NCBI GenBank assembly: GCA_018061485.1
Contig: JAGOUA010000004.1
Coordinates: 23,396-28,776 of the forward strand
Origin: Patescibacteria group bacterium
GTDB taxonomy: Bacteria; Patescibacteriota; Patescibacteriia; 2-12-FULL-60-25
DNA: 5,381 bases
Reading direction: 5' to 3'
Position 1 is the first letter of the stretch. Each line of letters opens with the position of its first letter. A program made the position numbers and the translations under genes. Below the pieces are notes generated by a model. That model did not search any database. It was not told the DNA's origin and was given only the letters and a program-made list of their open reading frames with translations. Positions 1 to 5,368 of this stretch are shown here, in pieces.

Positions 1-707
1 GTGTGCAAAAGAGGGAGTTTTTGCTCTTTACGAACAAAGTACGCATCTTGCTGAATCGTGTCGGCGGTGGTGCCAGCGCGAGCGATCTCGATGTGTACAG
101 GCGTGCGCATGGCGGCCTTGGCAAGGTTCAAGATGTTGCTTGGCATGGTTGCCGAGAACAAGAGTGTTTGACGTTGGGCTGGAACGGATTGAATGATCTT
201 CGCGAGTTGAGGTTGAAAGCCCATATCCAACATGCGGTCCGCCTCATCCAAGATGAGGGTCGTGATACCGCTGAGGGAAATGGTGCGTTGCTCCAAGTGA
301 TCGACCAAGCGTCCTGGAGTAGCGATGATGACCTGCGGCTTGTTGCGAATTTCACGAATTTGACGATCCATCGGCGCGCCTCCAATAAGAAGTGTCGTAC
401 GAAGCTGAATCAGGGATCCAACTTTCATGAGGGACTCTTGAATCTGCAAAGCGAGTTCACGCGTAGGAGCGAGAATCAGCACGGAGCCACCTTTTTCGGA
501 GAGGTGTTGCAAGACAGGGAGGCCGAAAGCGAAGGTTTTTCCGGTACCGGTTTGAGCGATACCAAGAACATCTTCGCCTTTAAGAACCACAGGAATGGCC
601 TGCGCTTGAATAGGGGTTGGGGTTCGGTAGTCCAAGCGTTCGAGAATATCGACGAGTTTTGGAGCTAGTCCGAGGTCGGCAAAGCCGTTTTGAGAGGAGG
701 AAGACAT
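1..707 (-). CDS. DEAD-box ATP-dependent RNA helicase, RhlE-like (partial, C-terminus off window)
   Basis: This is an ATP-dependent RNA helicase of superfamily 2. It unwinds short RNA duplexes in the cytoplasm, typically in ribosome assembly, mRNA decay or cold adaptation. Reading 707 down to 1 gives 235 codons with no stop. The full RecA-like domain 1 motif set is visible: Q motif (TPIQ, 31-34, with aromatic upstream residues), motif I AQTGTGKT (51-58), Ia PTRELA (81-86), GG (109-110), Ib TPGR (130-133), DEAD (154-157) followed by RMLDMGF, and motif III SAT (185-187). The sequence enters the interdomain linker (about 215-235) and the second helicase domain lies beyond base 1. The ATG at 705-707 is chosen because the helicase homology (FADLGL) begins eight residues later. 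No Shine-Dalgarno motif precedes it; the upstream 20 nt are U-rich. It has its own promoter and a long leader. RhlE/DeaD/CsdA subtype cannot be fixed without the C-terminus. Family assignment is certain. Confidence 0.96.
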   Translation of the reverse strand, partial: MSSSSQNGFADLGLAPKLVDILERLDYRTPTPIQAQAIPVVLKGEDVLGIAQTGTGKTFAFGLPVLQHLSEKGGSVLILAPTRELALQIQESLMKVGSLIQLRTTLLIGGAPMDRQIREIRNKPQVIIATPGRLVDHLEQRTISLSGITTLILDEADRMLDMGFQPQLAKIIQSVPAQRQTLLFSATMPSNILNLAKAAMRTPVHIEIARAGTTADTIQQDAYFVRKEQKLPLLH

Positions 708-848
708 GAGGAAAACAAAACAAAAACAAGATGAGTTGAATCGTGGCAAAAAAGGCGTTTTTTTGAATATGTGTGCCACGCACAGAAAACAATATCACTA
801 GGACTCAGGCAGAAGGCGAAAGTCCTAACCACCAAGGGGTTGCCACTT
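708..848 (-). promoter_or_regulatory. Long structured 5' leader of the helicase mRNA
   Basis: If transcription starts 6 nt after the -10 at 855-860, the leader is about 141 nt, far longer than those inferred for the other units here. It contains two inverted repeats. The first is TAGGACT/AGTCCTA (arms 821-827 and 799-805, 15-nt loop). The second is CGTGGCA/TGCCACG (arms 774-780 and 742-748), enclosing a facing A7/T6 pair that can extend the stem. Further copies of GTGGCA (841-846) and GGACT (850-854, at the -10/start junction) offer competing pairings. The last 25 nt before the ATG are almost all U/C. Long leaders are known for some cold-shock helicase genes. A regulatory role here is inference. 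Confidence 0.45.
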
Positions 849-854
849 GAGTCC

Positions 855-883
855 ATGATAGCACAACAGGGGTTTTTTGTCAC
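855..883 (-). promoter_or_regulatory. Sigma70-type promoter for the helicase
   Basis: On the minus strand there is GTGACA (878-883; 5/6 to TTGACA), a 17-nt spacer, then TATCAT (855-860; 5/6 to TATAAT). The -10 is directly preceded by TGC, giving an extended -10. It lies between the upstream gene's terminator and the helicase start. It is the best promoter match noticed in the window. The predicted start is an A at about 848. Confidence 0.7.
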
Positions 884-933
884 GTTTTCGCTCTGTTCTG
901 ACGGTTGAGAAGGTGTAGAAACCTCTTTCCATC

Positions 934-969
934 AAAAACCAGCCATCCGCCCAAAAGGCGAGTGGCTGG
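934..969 (-). terminator. Rho-independent terminator after the Ig-repeat protein gene
   Basis: Reading the minus strand, CCAGCCA (963-969) pairs with TGGCTGG (939-945). The stem continues past one C-A mismatch into a TCGCC/GGCGG segment (one G-U pair) closed by a TTTTG-type loop, and is followed by five Ts (934-938). It starts about 35 nt after the TAG stop of the 549-residue gene and upstream of the helicase promoter, so it separates the two transcription units. Confidence 0.88.
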
Positions 970-1003
970 TGTATCAAGGACTGATGTTTGTGTGTAGAAC
1001 TAT

Positions 1004-2653
1004 CTAGCGATTGCCTCGAACGTAGCCCAGGAGGCGAACGGTGGCCCAATGGAACGGTGTGCTTGGCGTTCGGCGGAAGATGCGGCGATACTCCGTGATA
1101 CCCCGCTGTTCAAGGGGAAGATTGCGAGGGAATCGAATACGGTACATGAGGGTGTTCCACGCAAGGTTTTCCTCTTGATTTTGGAAGTTTGGATCACGTC
1201 CGTAGATCGTGCGGAAAGCTGCGCGGGCTTGCGGAAGTTGTGCCTGTTCTCGAGCGAGATTGCGCGTGAGAGGGATTTGTCCATTCGCCAAGCGCTCCAT
1301 ATCTACCGAGGTTGGTGCTCGTCCCATCGTATCGAAAGCGTCACGAATGAGAGCGCGACGCTCTCCGGATCCAAGAGCGCGCGTAGCGACATCGCTGCCA
1401 TCTTCGATGAACCGACCAAGGCGTTGACGATCCGCGTCGCTCAAACTTACGCCGAACGCGAGGGCGTCATTCAAGAGGTTCTGCGCCACGGTGGCTGAAA
1501 CAGGGGTGCTGTTTTGCGCATTACGCTCCGCCTCGGCTCGAGCCGCGGCTTCAAGAGCCTCCTTCTCTTCGAGGGTTTGTGGCCCCGTTGGGCTTGGTGT
1601 TGGGGTAGGGGTTGGCGTTGGTGTAGGGGCGGGTGTAGGGGCGGGTGTAGGAGTCGGTGTAGGGGCAGGCGTTGGTACGGGTGTGGAAGCTGGTTCTCGT
1701 ACCACGATCTGGATGGCGAGCGTGTCCGTCATACCAGCGCCTACGCGTGTCGCATCCTGCGCGCGAAGAACAGCAGAAAATGTACCGGATTCGAGGGGTG
1801 TTCCCTGAAGAATTCCATCTGTTCCGAACGAGAGGCCGCGAGGCAGTGCTCCGCTCGCAATATCCCAGCGGAAGGCGCCCGTTCCTCCAGAAGCGCGGTA
1901 GATCTGGGCCGAATATACCTGTCCACGAACACCTTCAACGGGGTTGGTTCGCGTGGTAATGCTTACAGGCGAGACAAAGCTCGTTGGTGGGACCGGTGGG
2001 GGGTCGATAAGTACCGCAAAGGCGTGTTGAAGGCTCTCGCGTGCCCATCCTCCAACTTCACGACCTTGGAGCGTAAATTCAAACGTTCCTGCCTGGGTAG
2101 GAGTGCCAGAAAGCAAGCCTGTCGAGGCATTGAGACTCACTCCCGCTGGAAGCGTGCCACTCACCACCGACCACGTGCGCGTGCTTTGCAGCGAGGTGGA
2201 TCCTGTAAGGGTGAGTTGTTGCTGATAGACGACGCCTACTTGTCCACGGTTTAATACTTCTGGAGAGATGCGCAAGTAGGGCGCATACGCCTGCACGGTC
2301 CATTCGTGGATATGTTGAACGCCTTCGTGCATCACGCCGATACGTACCACGCCCGTTCCTTCTTGCGAGGCTTCAAGACGCAGATTGGCGCGACTATACG
2401 ATCCGTCAGATCCGTCGCTCAACACACGAAGCGACACAAGGGCGGGCGAGGTATTCTGCACAATGTACCACGAAGCGCTCCCAGTTCGTCCAAATGACAC
2501 GTCAAATGCATACGCGTTACTTGCGCCTGTGCGAAGTGTTACCGATCCCTGTTCCGGATCGATGACGGCTGGTGCGGCGTAGGCAAGAGAAGGGACTGAG
2601 AGAGATAGAGTAAGGGCCAAGACGGGAAGAATGGCGGAATAGCGTGAAATCAT
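1004..2653 (-). CDS. Secreted Ig/He_PIG-repeat protein with Pro-Thr linker and Patescibacteria-type helical repeat domain
   Basis: A 549-residue exported protein, probably at the cell surface. Residues 1-26 form a signal peptide (R4, hydrophobic core, AYA before the cut). Residues 28-125 look like a beta-sandwich. Two putative-Ig (He_PIG-like) domains follow at about 133-216 and 237-318; each has the signature G.vY...l...GGTG..W.i.sG.LP.GLs....G.L.GTP...GtF. A Pro-Thr linker (321-358) comes next, then a short charged helix (EEKEALEAAARAEAERNAQ, 362-380). A C-terminal helical domain (385-549) has three related units around 439-447, 479-488 and 521-530, built on aromatic/F, then R.P. It matches my memory of a domain frequent in Patescibacteria proteins (GERxx...ANG..P...R..., RNL..E, W..VR...Y.G). 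There is no LPxTG motif or C-terminal anchor. The ATG lies 17 nt after the cupin stop, without a Shine-Dalgarno; the stop is TAG. It is the last gene of its operon, before a terminator. Adhesion or a surface-stalk role is inference. Confidence 0.9.
   Translation of the reverse strand: MISRYSAILPVLALTLSLSVPSLAYAAPAVIDPEQGSVTLRTGASNAYAFDVSFGRTGSASWYIVQNTSPALVSLRVLSDGSDGSYSRANLRLEASQEGTGVVRIGVMHEGVQHIHEWTVQAYAPYLRISPEVLNRGQVGVVYQQQLTLTGSTSLQSTRTWSVVSGTLPAGVSLNASTGLLSGTPTQAGTFEFTLQGREVGGWARESLQHAFAVLIDPPPVPPTSFVSPVSITTRTNPVEGVRGQVYSAQIYRASGGTGAFRWDIASGALPRGLSFGTDGILQGTPLESGTFSAVLRAQDATRVGAGMTDTLAIQIVVREPASTPVPTPAPTPTPTPAPTPAPTPTPTPTPTPSPTGPQTLEEKEALEAAARAEAERNAQNSTPVSATVAQNLLNDALAFGVSLSDADRQRLGRFIEDGSDVATRALGSGERRALIRDAFDTMGRAPTSVDMERLANGQIPLTRNLAREQAQLPQARAAFRTIYGRDPNFQNQEENLAWNTLMYRIRFPRNLPLEQRGITEYRRIFRRTPSTPFHWATVRLLGYVRGNR
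1580..1693 (-). repeat. Low-complexity hexamer repeat encoding a Pro-Thr linker
   Basis: A degenerate tandem repeat with a 6-bp period, CC-N-AC-N in coding sense (GTNGGN on the plus strand), encodes residues 321-358 as alternating Pro with Thr, Ala or Ser. The core PT array is about 1587-1681. Such linkers form extended, protease-resistant spacers between a surface-exposed and an anchored part. The plus strand is G-rich and contains a canonical four-run G-quadruplex pattern at 1626-1645. Repeat number is likely to vary between strains. Confidence 0.85.
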
Positions 2654-2670
2654 ACAAAGAGAGGGAGGGG

Positions 2671-3066
2671 TTACGATGCGTCACCGCCGAAGGCCTCGTC
2701 GGCATGATCGGCTTGAGCGTCAGCTTTTGTTGCGTGAATACGTCCATCAATATGATGCGGTGGCGCGTAGACGGTCGTGATGCTTAGTGGCACGTCGCCC
2801 ACATTGCGGATATTGTGCTTGGTACCTGCGCTTACAACGAGAACGTCTCCCGCATTGAGCGAGAAGATCTCTTCGTTCAGTGTCGCTTGTCCTGATCCGG
2901 CATGAATATACAGCGTTTGTTCTGTGGCGGCATGCACTTCTTCGCCGATATCCTCACCCGCAGGAATACTCATCACGACGAGCTGTGAATGCTCGCCCGT
3001 ATACAAAACTTCACGATAATGGGTATTTTGAGAGGCCTTTGTTGCAAGATGGGTGTGGAATGACAT
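2671..3066 (-). CDS. Small single-domain cupin protein
   Basis: A 131-residue cytoplasmic protein with one cupin_2-type beta-barrel. Motif 1 is spread over residues 37-60 (GEDIGEEVHAATEQ...GSG) and motif 2 over 73-88 (GDVLVVSAGTKHNIRN). Likely metal ligands are H45, E49 (or Q50) and H84. The usual HxH of motif 1 is reduced to a single His, which is typical of this small-cupin group as I recall it. The tail YAPPHH-DG-IHATKADA (100-117) is characteristic of the same group and is followed by an acidic, His-containing C-terminus. Members are often named mannose-6-phosphate isomerase-like, but the small ones have no established substrate. The ATG (3064-3066) lies 23 nt after the coiled-coil gene stop; the next gene starts 17 nt downstream, so it is mid-operon. 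No signal peptide. Family sure, function unknown. Confidence 0.92.
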   Translation of the reverse strand: MSFHTHLATKASQNTHYREVLYTGEHSQLVVMSIPAGEDIGEEVHAATEQTLYIHAGSGQATLNEEIFSLNAGDVLVVSAGTKHNIRNVGDVPLSITTVYAPPHHIDGRIHATKADAQADHADEAFGGDAS

Positions 3067-3089
3067 ACAAACAAGCGGGGCCGAAGGTC

Positions 3090-3106
3090 TTAAGAAACCT
3101 TCTTAA
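3090..3106. repeat. Perfect 7-bp inverted repeat over the coiled-coil gene stop codon
   Basis: TTAAGAA (3090-3096) and TTCTTAA (3100-3106) are separated by 3 nt and include the TAA stop of the 117-residue gene. An A/U-rich hairpin could form at the junction to the cupin gene. There is no T-tract after it, so it is not a terminator. It may be a weak processing or stability element, or chance. Confidence 0.5.
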
Positions 3107-3443
3107 AGCTCACCTTAAAGACAGGTTCGTACTTGGTATCGTTTTCGTCAACTACTTCGATAGACTCGCCTTTCATGAATTTGGTGAGGGCGATATCCGT
3201 GAGAAGTTGCGTATCAGCTTTGATGCTTTGGGCGAGTTTTTCTGCTTCTTGGAGCTCGCTCGCGCATTCTGAACGCACCTCGTTTTCGATACGCTTCTTT
3301 TTGGCACGAAGCTCGGTGAGTTCATCCGTGAGTTTTTTGTAGCTGGTGGATTGGTCGAGCATGTCGCGTACCAGGCGGTTGAGGTCTTGGCGCTTAGATT
3401 TTGCGGCTTTGATCCGCTTCATCACGGAAGGAAGGTCGTTCAT
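3090..3443 (-). CDS. Small coiled-coil hypothetical protein
   Basis: A 117-residue protein that I do not recognise. Residues 1-80 are highly charged and helical, with heptad-like spacing (MKRIKAAKSKRQDLNRLVRDMLDQ, then KKLTDELTELRAKKKRIENEVRSE and LQEAEKLAQSIKAD), consistent with a coiled coil. Residues 81-117 look like a short mixed or beta tail (FMKGESIEVVDE, YEPVFKVSFKKVS). There is no signal peptide or membrane segment, so it is probably cytoplasmic. It is the first gene of the unit that continues into the cupin and the Ig-repeat protein. The ATG at 3441-3443 lies 9 nt downstream of a TGCTACCAT element, which would leave an almost leaderless mRNA. The TAA stop lies inside a small inverted repeat (3090-3106). 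Real-gene status rests on operon position, a clean reading frame and coding-like composition; no function is offered. Confidence 0.8.
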   Translation of the reverse strand: MNDLPSVMKRIKAAKSKRQDLNRLVRDMLDQSTSYKKLTDELTELRAKKKRIENEVRSECASELQEAEKLAQSIKADTQLLTDIALTKFMKGESIEVVDENDTKYEPVFKVSFKKVS

Positions 3444-3452
3444 AGTAGGGGT

Positions 3453-3461
3453 ATGGTAGCA
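3453..3461 (-). promoter_or_regulatory. Extended -10 element, near-leaderless start of the coiled-coil/cupin/Ig operon
   Basis: The minus strand reads TGC-TACCAT (3459-3461, 3453-3458), ending 9 nt before the ATG. A transcript starting 6 nt past the hexamer would have a leader of only about 3 nt. No good -35 is present at 16-18 nt, which extended -10 promoters tolerate. The same TGNTAYCAT form occurs upstream of the LRR gene and the helicase. An alternative promoter lies at 3513-3541. Confidence 0.45.
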
Positions 3462-3512
3462 CGAGGGAGAATAGTTGGAGGAGGGGATGAGGATTATCCG
3501 TTCTTTTCGGTG

Positions 3513-3541
3513 ATGGTATCTCGCGCGAACCGTCTTGCTAA
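3513..3541 (-). promoter_or_regulatory. Alternative weak promoter in the 109-nt gap between the two operons
   Basis: TTAGCA (3536-3541; 4/6) and TACCAT (3513-3518; 4/6) are spaced exactly 17 nt apart on the minus strand. This would give a leader of about 60 nt for the coiled-coil gene. No TG precedes this -10. No terminator hairpin with a T-tract was seen between the kinase-like gene stop and here, so read-through from the upstream unit is also possible. Confidence 0.3.
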
Positions 3542-3552
3542 GAGAGGCGTGG

Positions 3553-4218
3553 TTATTTTCTTGAGGTTCGTATCTTCGTCCGTTCCCAATCTGTGGGTGT
3601 CATAGATCGAATGGTTTTTGTTAGCGGATCTATATCGACCACCATATCTGAGAGCTTCCATGTGCGTTCAATCCCTTCTCGAGTAAAGCGCTCTTCGATT
3701 TCGCGCATCAGACGTTCTGCCTCTTGCTTGAGGCGATGAAGGTCGTTGTCTGTATACCTAAGCTCCTTAAGCTGTTGTCCAATATCATTTATCACACGAA
3801 AACCAGGAATGCGCTCCATGATAATGAGATGGTTGTTGCCTTGTGAGGCTGTTGCGATAGGAGCTGGTGCTGGTAATCCCAGCGAACGAACATACTGCAT
3901 GACGCGGTATTCGTAGAAGGGGTCTCCTGTTTTGGCGATTTGAGACTTTTGGATATTCACTCTTTTGCCAACGACGCCAATGATCTCACCGGAAGAGCTT
4001 TTCCAATTGGGCAAGTCTTTGACGGCTGTCGGATCTTCTCGAATCGTTCCATCATCCTTGTATTGGATATCGCCTTGTTTGACGTTACGTCCCTCTTCTT
4101 GAAAATACAGAAATGGGTCAGCACGAAAAGTAGCGGGAACAAGATCTTCAAACGCAAGCTCGATGGATAGCTGGACTGGTTCTGTTTGTTCGGTCTTTGG
4201 CCTGAAGGATTCGGGCAT
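3553..4218 (-). CDS. Kinase-fold (APH/RIO-like) protein with degenerate catalytic loop, putative pseudokinase
   Basis: A 221-residue soluble protein. The middle resembles the N-lobe and hinge of small-molecule or atypical protein kinases: a beta3-like GVVGKRVN (81-88, candidate Lys85), an alphaC-like FYEYRVMQYVRSLGLPAPAPIA (101-122, candidate Glu103) and a hinge-like LIIMERIPGFRV (131-142). A charged helix (160-183) follows, then WKLSDMVVDIDPLTKTIRSMTPTDWER (187-213). The position expected to hold HxDxxxxN reads E-R-T-W-K-L-S-D. The catalytic His and Asp are therefore missing and Asn appears as Asp191, while a DFG/DWE-like Asp210 is kept. A functional phosphotransferase would be unusual, so a pseudokinase or binding protein is likelier. 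It starts 10 nt after the membrane-anchored protein gene, with no Shine-Dalgarno, and is last in unit 1. The fold assignment is by eye and moderate; it could be an unrelated fold. Confidence 0.75.
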   Translation of the reverse strand: MPESFRPKTEQTEPVQLSIELAFEDLVPATFRADPFLYFQEEGRNVKQGDIQYKDDGTIREDPTAVKDLPNWKSSSGEIIGVVGKRVNIQKSQIAKTGDPFYEYRVMQYVRSLGLPAPAPIATASQGNNHLIIMERIPGFRVINDIGQQLKELRYTDNDLHRLKQEAERLMREIEERFTREGIERTWKLSDMVVDIDPLTKTIRSMTPTDWERTKIRTSRK

Positions 4219-4228
4219 AGAATTTTGT

Positions 4229-4867
4229 TTACGGCAAATAAAAACTCCGCAGGTCTACGATCGTGTTCTTGTTAAGGCTCGCGGTGTACGGCCCCTCCAC
4301 GAGGGCGTAGTAGAGCGTGTGTTGCTCGCTTGAGGGGTTTAAGAACGCTTGCCGGAGCTCTTGGAGGGTAATGCTTTGTGGATAAACCCCCTCGTTTTCT
4401 GACGATACGAGAACGGTGATGTTTGTGGACGCGTCCAGCGAAAGTGTTTTGGTAGCTGGGCTATTGCTGCGAACATAGAACCCATTAGGCGCACATTCTC
4501 CAAAGCTCACGTTGCTTATGTCTGCGGTGCATTTCCCGTCTTCGATCATGGCGAGATCAGCGGATCCAGGCCCGAGGTCTTCGGTGGGGCTTGATGCTCT
4601 GTTTTGGATGAACTCTGCTTCATCGAGCGTGATGGACACCGTATTTCCATCGATCTTCATGGAACGAATAAAGCCGAAGAGCATCGTTGGATCTGCGGAT
4701 CGTTCAAGAATCACCTCTTTTTGAGGAGATTGTTGGGTGATGGATAGCGGTTCTTCTCGTTGAGGAGAATCCCGTCGCGAACTTCTTTGCGAAATGACCA
4801 TCACAAGAATGCCACACGCAAGGACGAGAAGGCTAAGAGGTATCCAGCGCCTGTTCATCATGAGCAT
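4229..4867 (-). CDS. Membrane-anchored extracytoplasmic protein of unknown function
   Basis: A 212-residue protein with one N-terminal hydrophobic segment (about 8-25) after N-R-R, a charged linker (28-58), then an extracytoplasmic beta-rich domain (63-212). The domain layout (GFIRSMKIDGNTVSITLDEAEFI, then C-APNGFYVRSNSP..., a value strand, ITLQELR, and a final TIVDLRSFYLP) resembles a widespread family of small exported proteins with conserved NGyyirN and EqYlP-like ends. I cannot name it. Cys113 and Cys125 flank a short loop and could form a disulfide. Cys18 sits in V-L-A-C, a weak lipobox, but the hydrophobic run continues past it, so a plain membrane anchor is favoured. The start could be any of three close ATGs (residues 1, 3, 4); the first is only 3 nt after the LRR gene stop, implying translational coupling. 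It sits in unit 1 between the LRR and kinase-like genes. Confidence 0.88.
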   Translation of the reverse strand: MLMMNRRWIPLSLLVLACGILVMVISQRSSRRDSPQREEPLSITQQSPQKEVILERSADPTMLFGFIRSMKIDGNTVSITLDEAEFIQNRASSPTEDLGPGSADLAMIEDGKCTADISNVSFGECAPNGFYVRSNSPATKTLSLDASTNITVLVSSENEGVYPQSITLQELRQAFLNPSSEQHTLYYALVEGPYTASLNKNTIVDLRSFYLP

Positions 4868-4870
4868 AGG

Positions 4871-5362
4871 TTAGCGAAGAATGGTGGTATTTGGCAGCTT
4901 CGCCGCGATCTCATCGAGGTCTCTTGCTGAAAAGGGGTTTTCTCGTATATCGAGCACGCGTAATGACGATAGGTTGCCGAGTTCCATAGGTAGCCCCGTC
5001 AGACCGTTATTGGAAACGTTCAGGATCTCAAGGTCTTGCAATTGCCCGAGCTCTGCAGGGAGTCCTGTGAGGGTGTTATGACTCAGGTTTAGCGCGCGAA
5101 GCTTCTTTAAAGCGCCTATCTGGGACGGCGGGGCGTTGGTTAAGCGGTTATGCGAAAGATCGAGCTCGACCAGGTCTGTACGCGAGAATACGTCCATGGG
5201 TATGGCTGTAAGTCCACGGTTGCTCAAATCGAGCTTTGTCGACGCAGATTCGGTGATGGATGGTTGCTCGTTAGTAGGAGGGCTTTCCGGCGTGCGAGAC
5301 ACGGCGGCGGAACCAGCGCCAAAAACAGCGAGGGAAAGGATTACGGCGAGTAGATAGTTCAT
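4871..5362 (-). CDS. Small secreted leucine-rich-repeat protein
   Basis: A 163-residue exported LRR protein. Residues 1-20 are a signal peptide or uncleaved anchor (hydrophobic run, AGSAA before a possible cut). Residues 21-42 form a polar Pro/Ser/Thr/Glu linker. Five LRR units follow, starting near 43, 64, 87, 110 and 133, with a period of 23 and the consensus L..LdLS.N.LT.lP.elg.L..; the last unit (VLDIRENPFSARDLDEIAAKLPN) acts as the C-terminal cap. LRRs form curved solenoids that bind protein partners; the partner here is unknown and no catalytic domain is attached. It is the first gene of unit 1. The TAA stop is 3 nt before the next ATG. The start at 5360-5362 has no Shine-Dalgarno, and a TGGTACCAT lies exactly 6 nt upstream. 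LRR identity is certain; an envelope location is inferred. Confidence 0.95.
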   Translation of the reverse strand: MNYLLAVILSLAVFGAGSAAVSRTPESPPTNEQPSITESASTKLDLSNRGLTAIPMDVFSRTDLVELDLSHNRLTNAPPSQIGALKKLRALNLSHNTLTGLPAELGQLQDLEILNVSNNGLTGLPMELGNLSSLRVLDIRENPFSARDLDEIAAKLPNTTILR

Positions 5363-5368
5363 GGGTTG

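Noticed and set aside
3..668. Long plus-strand open frame of 221 codons
   Set aside because: It lies entirely antisense to the DEAD-box helicase, whose complete motif series proves the minus-strand frame; the plus-strand product has no recognisable domain.
691..702. GAGGAGGAAG, a Shine-Dalgarno-like purine run next to an ATG at 706 on the plus strand
   Set aside because: It is the complement of the helicase Ser codons 2-5, and the plus-strand frame from that ATG is not supported as a gene.
580..883. Minus-strand frames of 72 codons starting at GTG in the helicase leader
   Set aside because: They overlap the helicase in other frames, one begins inside the -35 element, and neither product looks like a protein family.
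1580..1693. Possible CRISPR or minisatellite array
   Set aside because: The period is 6 bp with no spacers and it stays in frame as Pro-Thr codons within a gene, so it is a coding linker repeat.
1491..2254. Plus-strand open frames (Val-Gly-rich and Trp/Gly/Arg-rich) over the repeat
   Set aside because: These are antisense readings of the Pro-Thr linker and Ig domains; their low-complexity glycine runs arise from the hexamer repeat.
3444..3552. Terminator after the kinase-like gene
   Set aside because: No GC-rich stem followed by a T-tract could be found on the minus strand, so separation of the two operons rests only on the candidate promoters.
4808..4822. Lipobox (V-L-A-C) in the 212-residue protein
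   Set aside because: The -2 residue is Leu and the hydrophobic segment continues seven residues beyond the Cys, so a transmembrane anchor explains it better; not called as a lipoprotein.
1004..5362. Alternative genetic code (TGA as Gly)
   Set aside because: No in-frame TGA occurs in any of the seven genes; stops are TAA or TAG and ordinary Gly codons are used.
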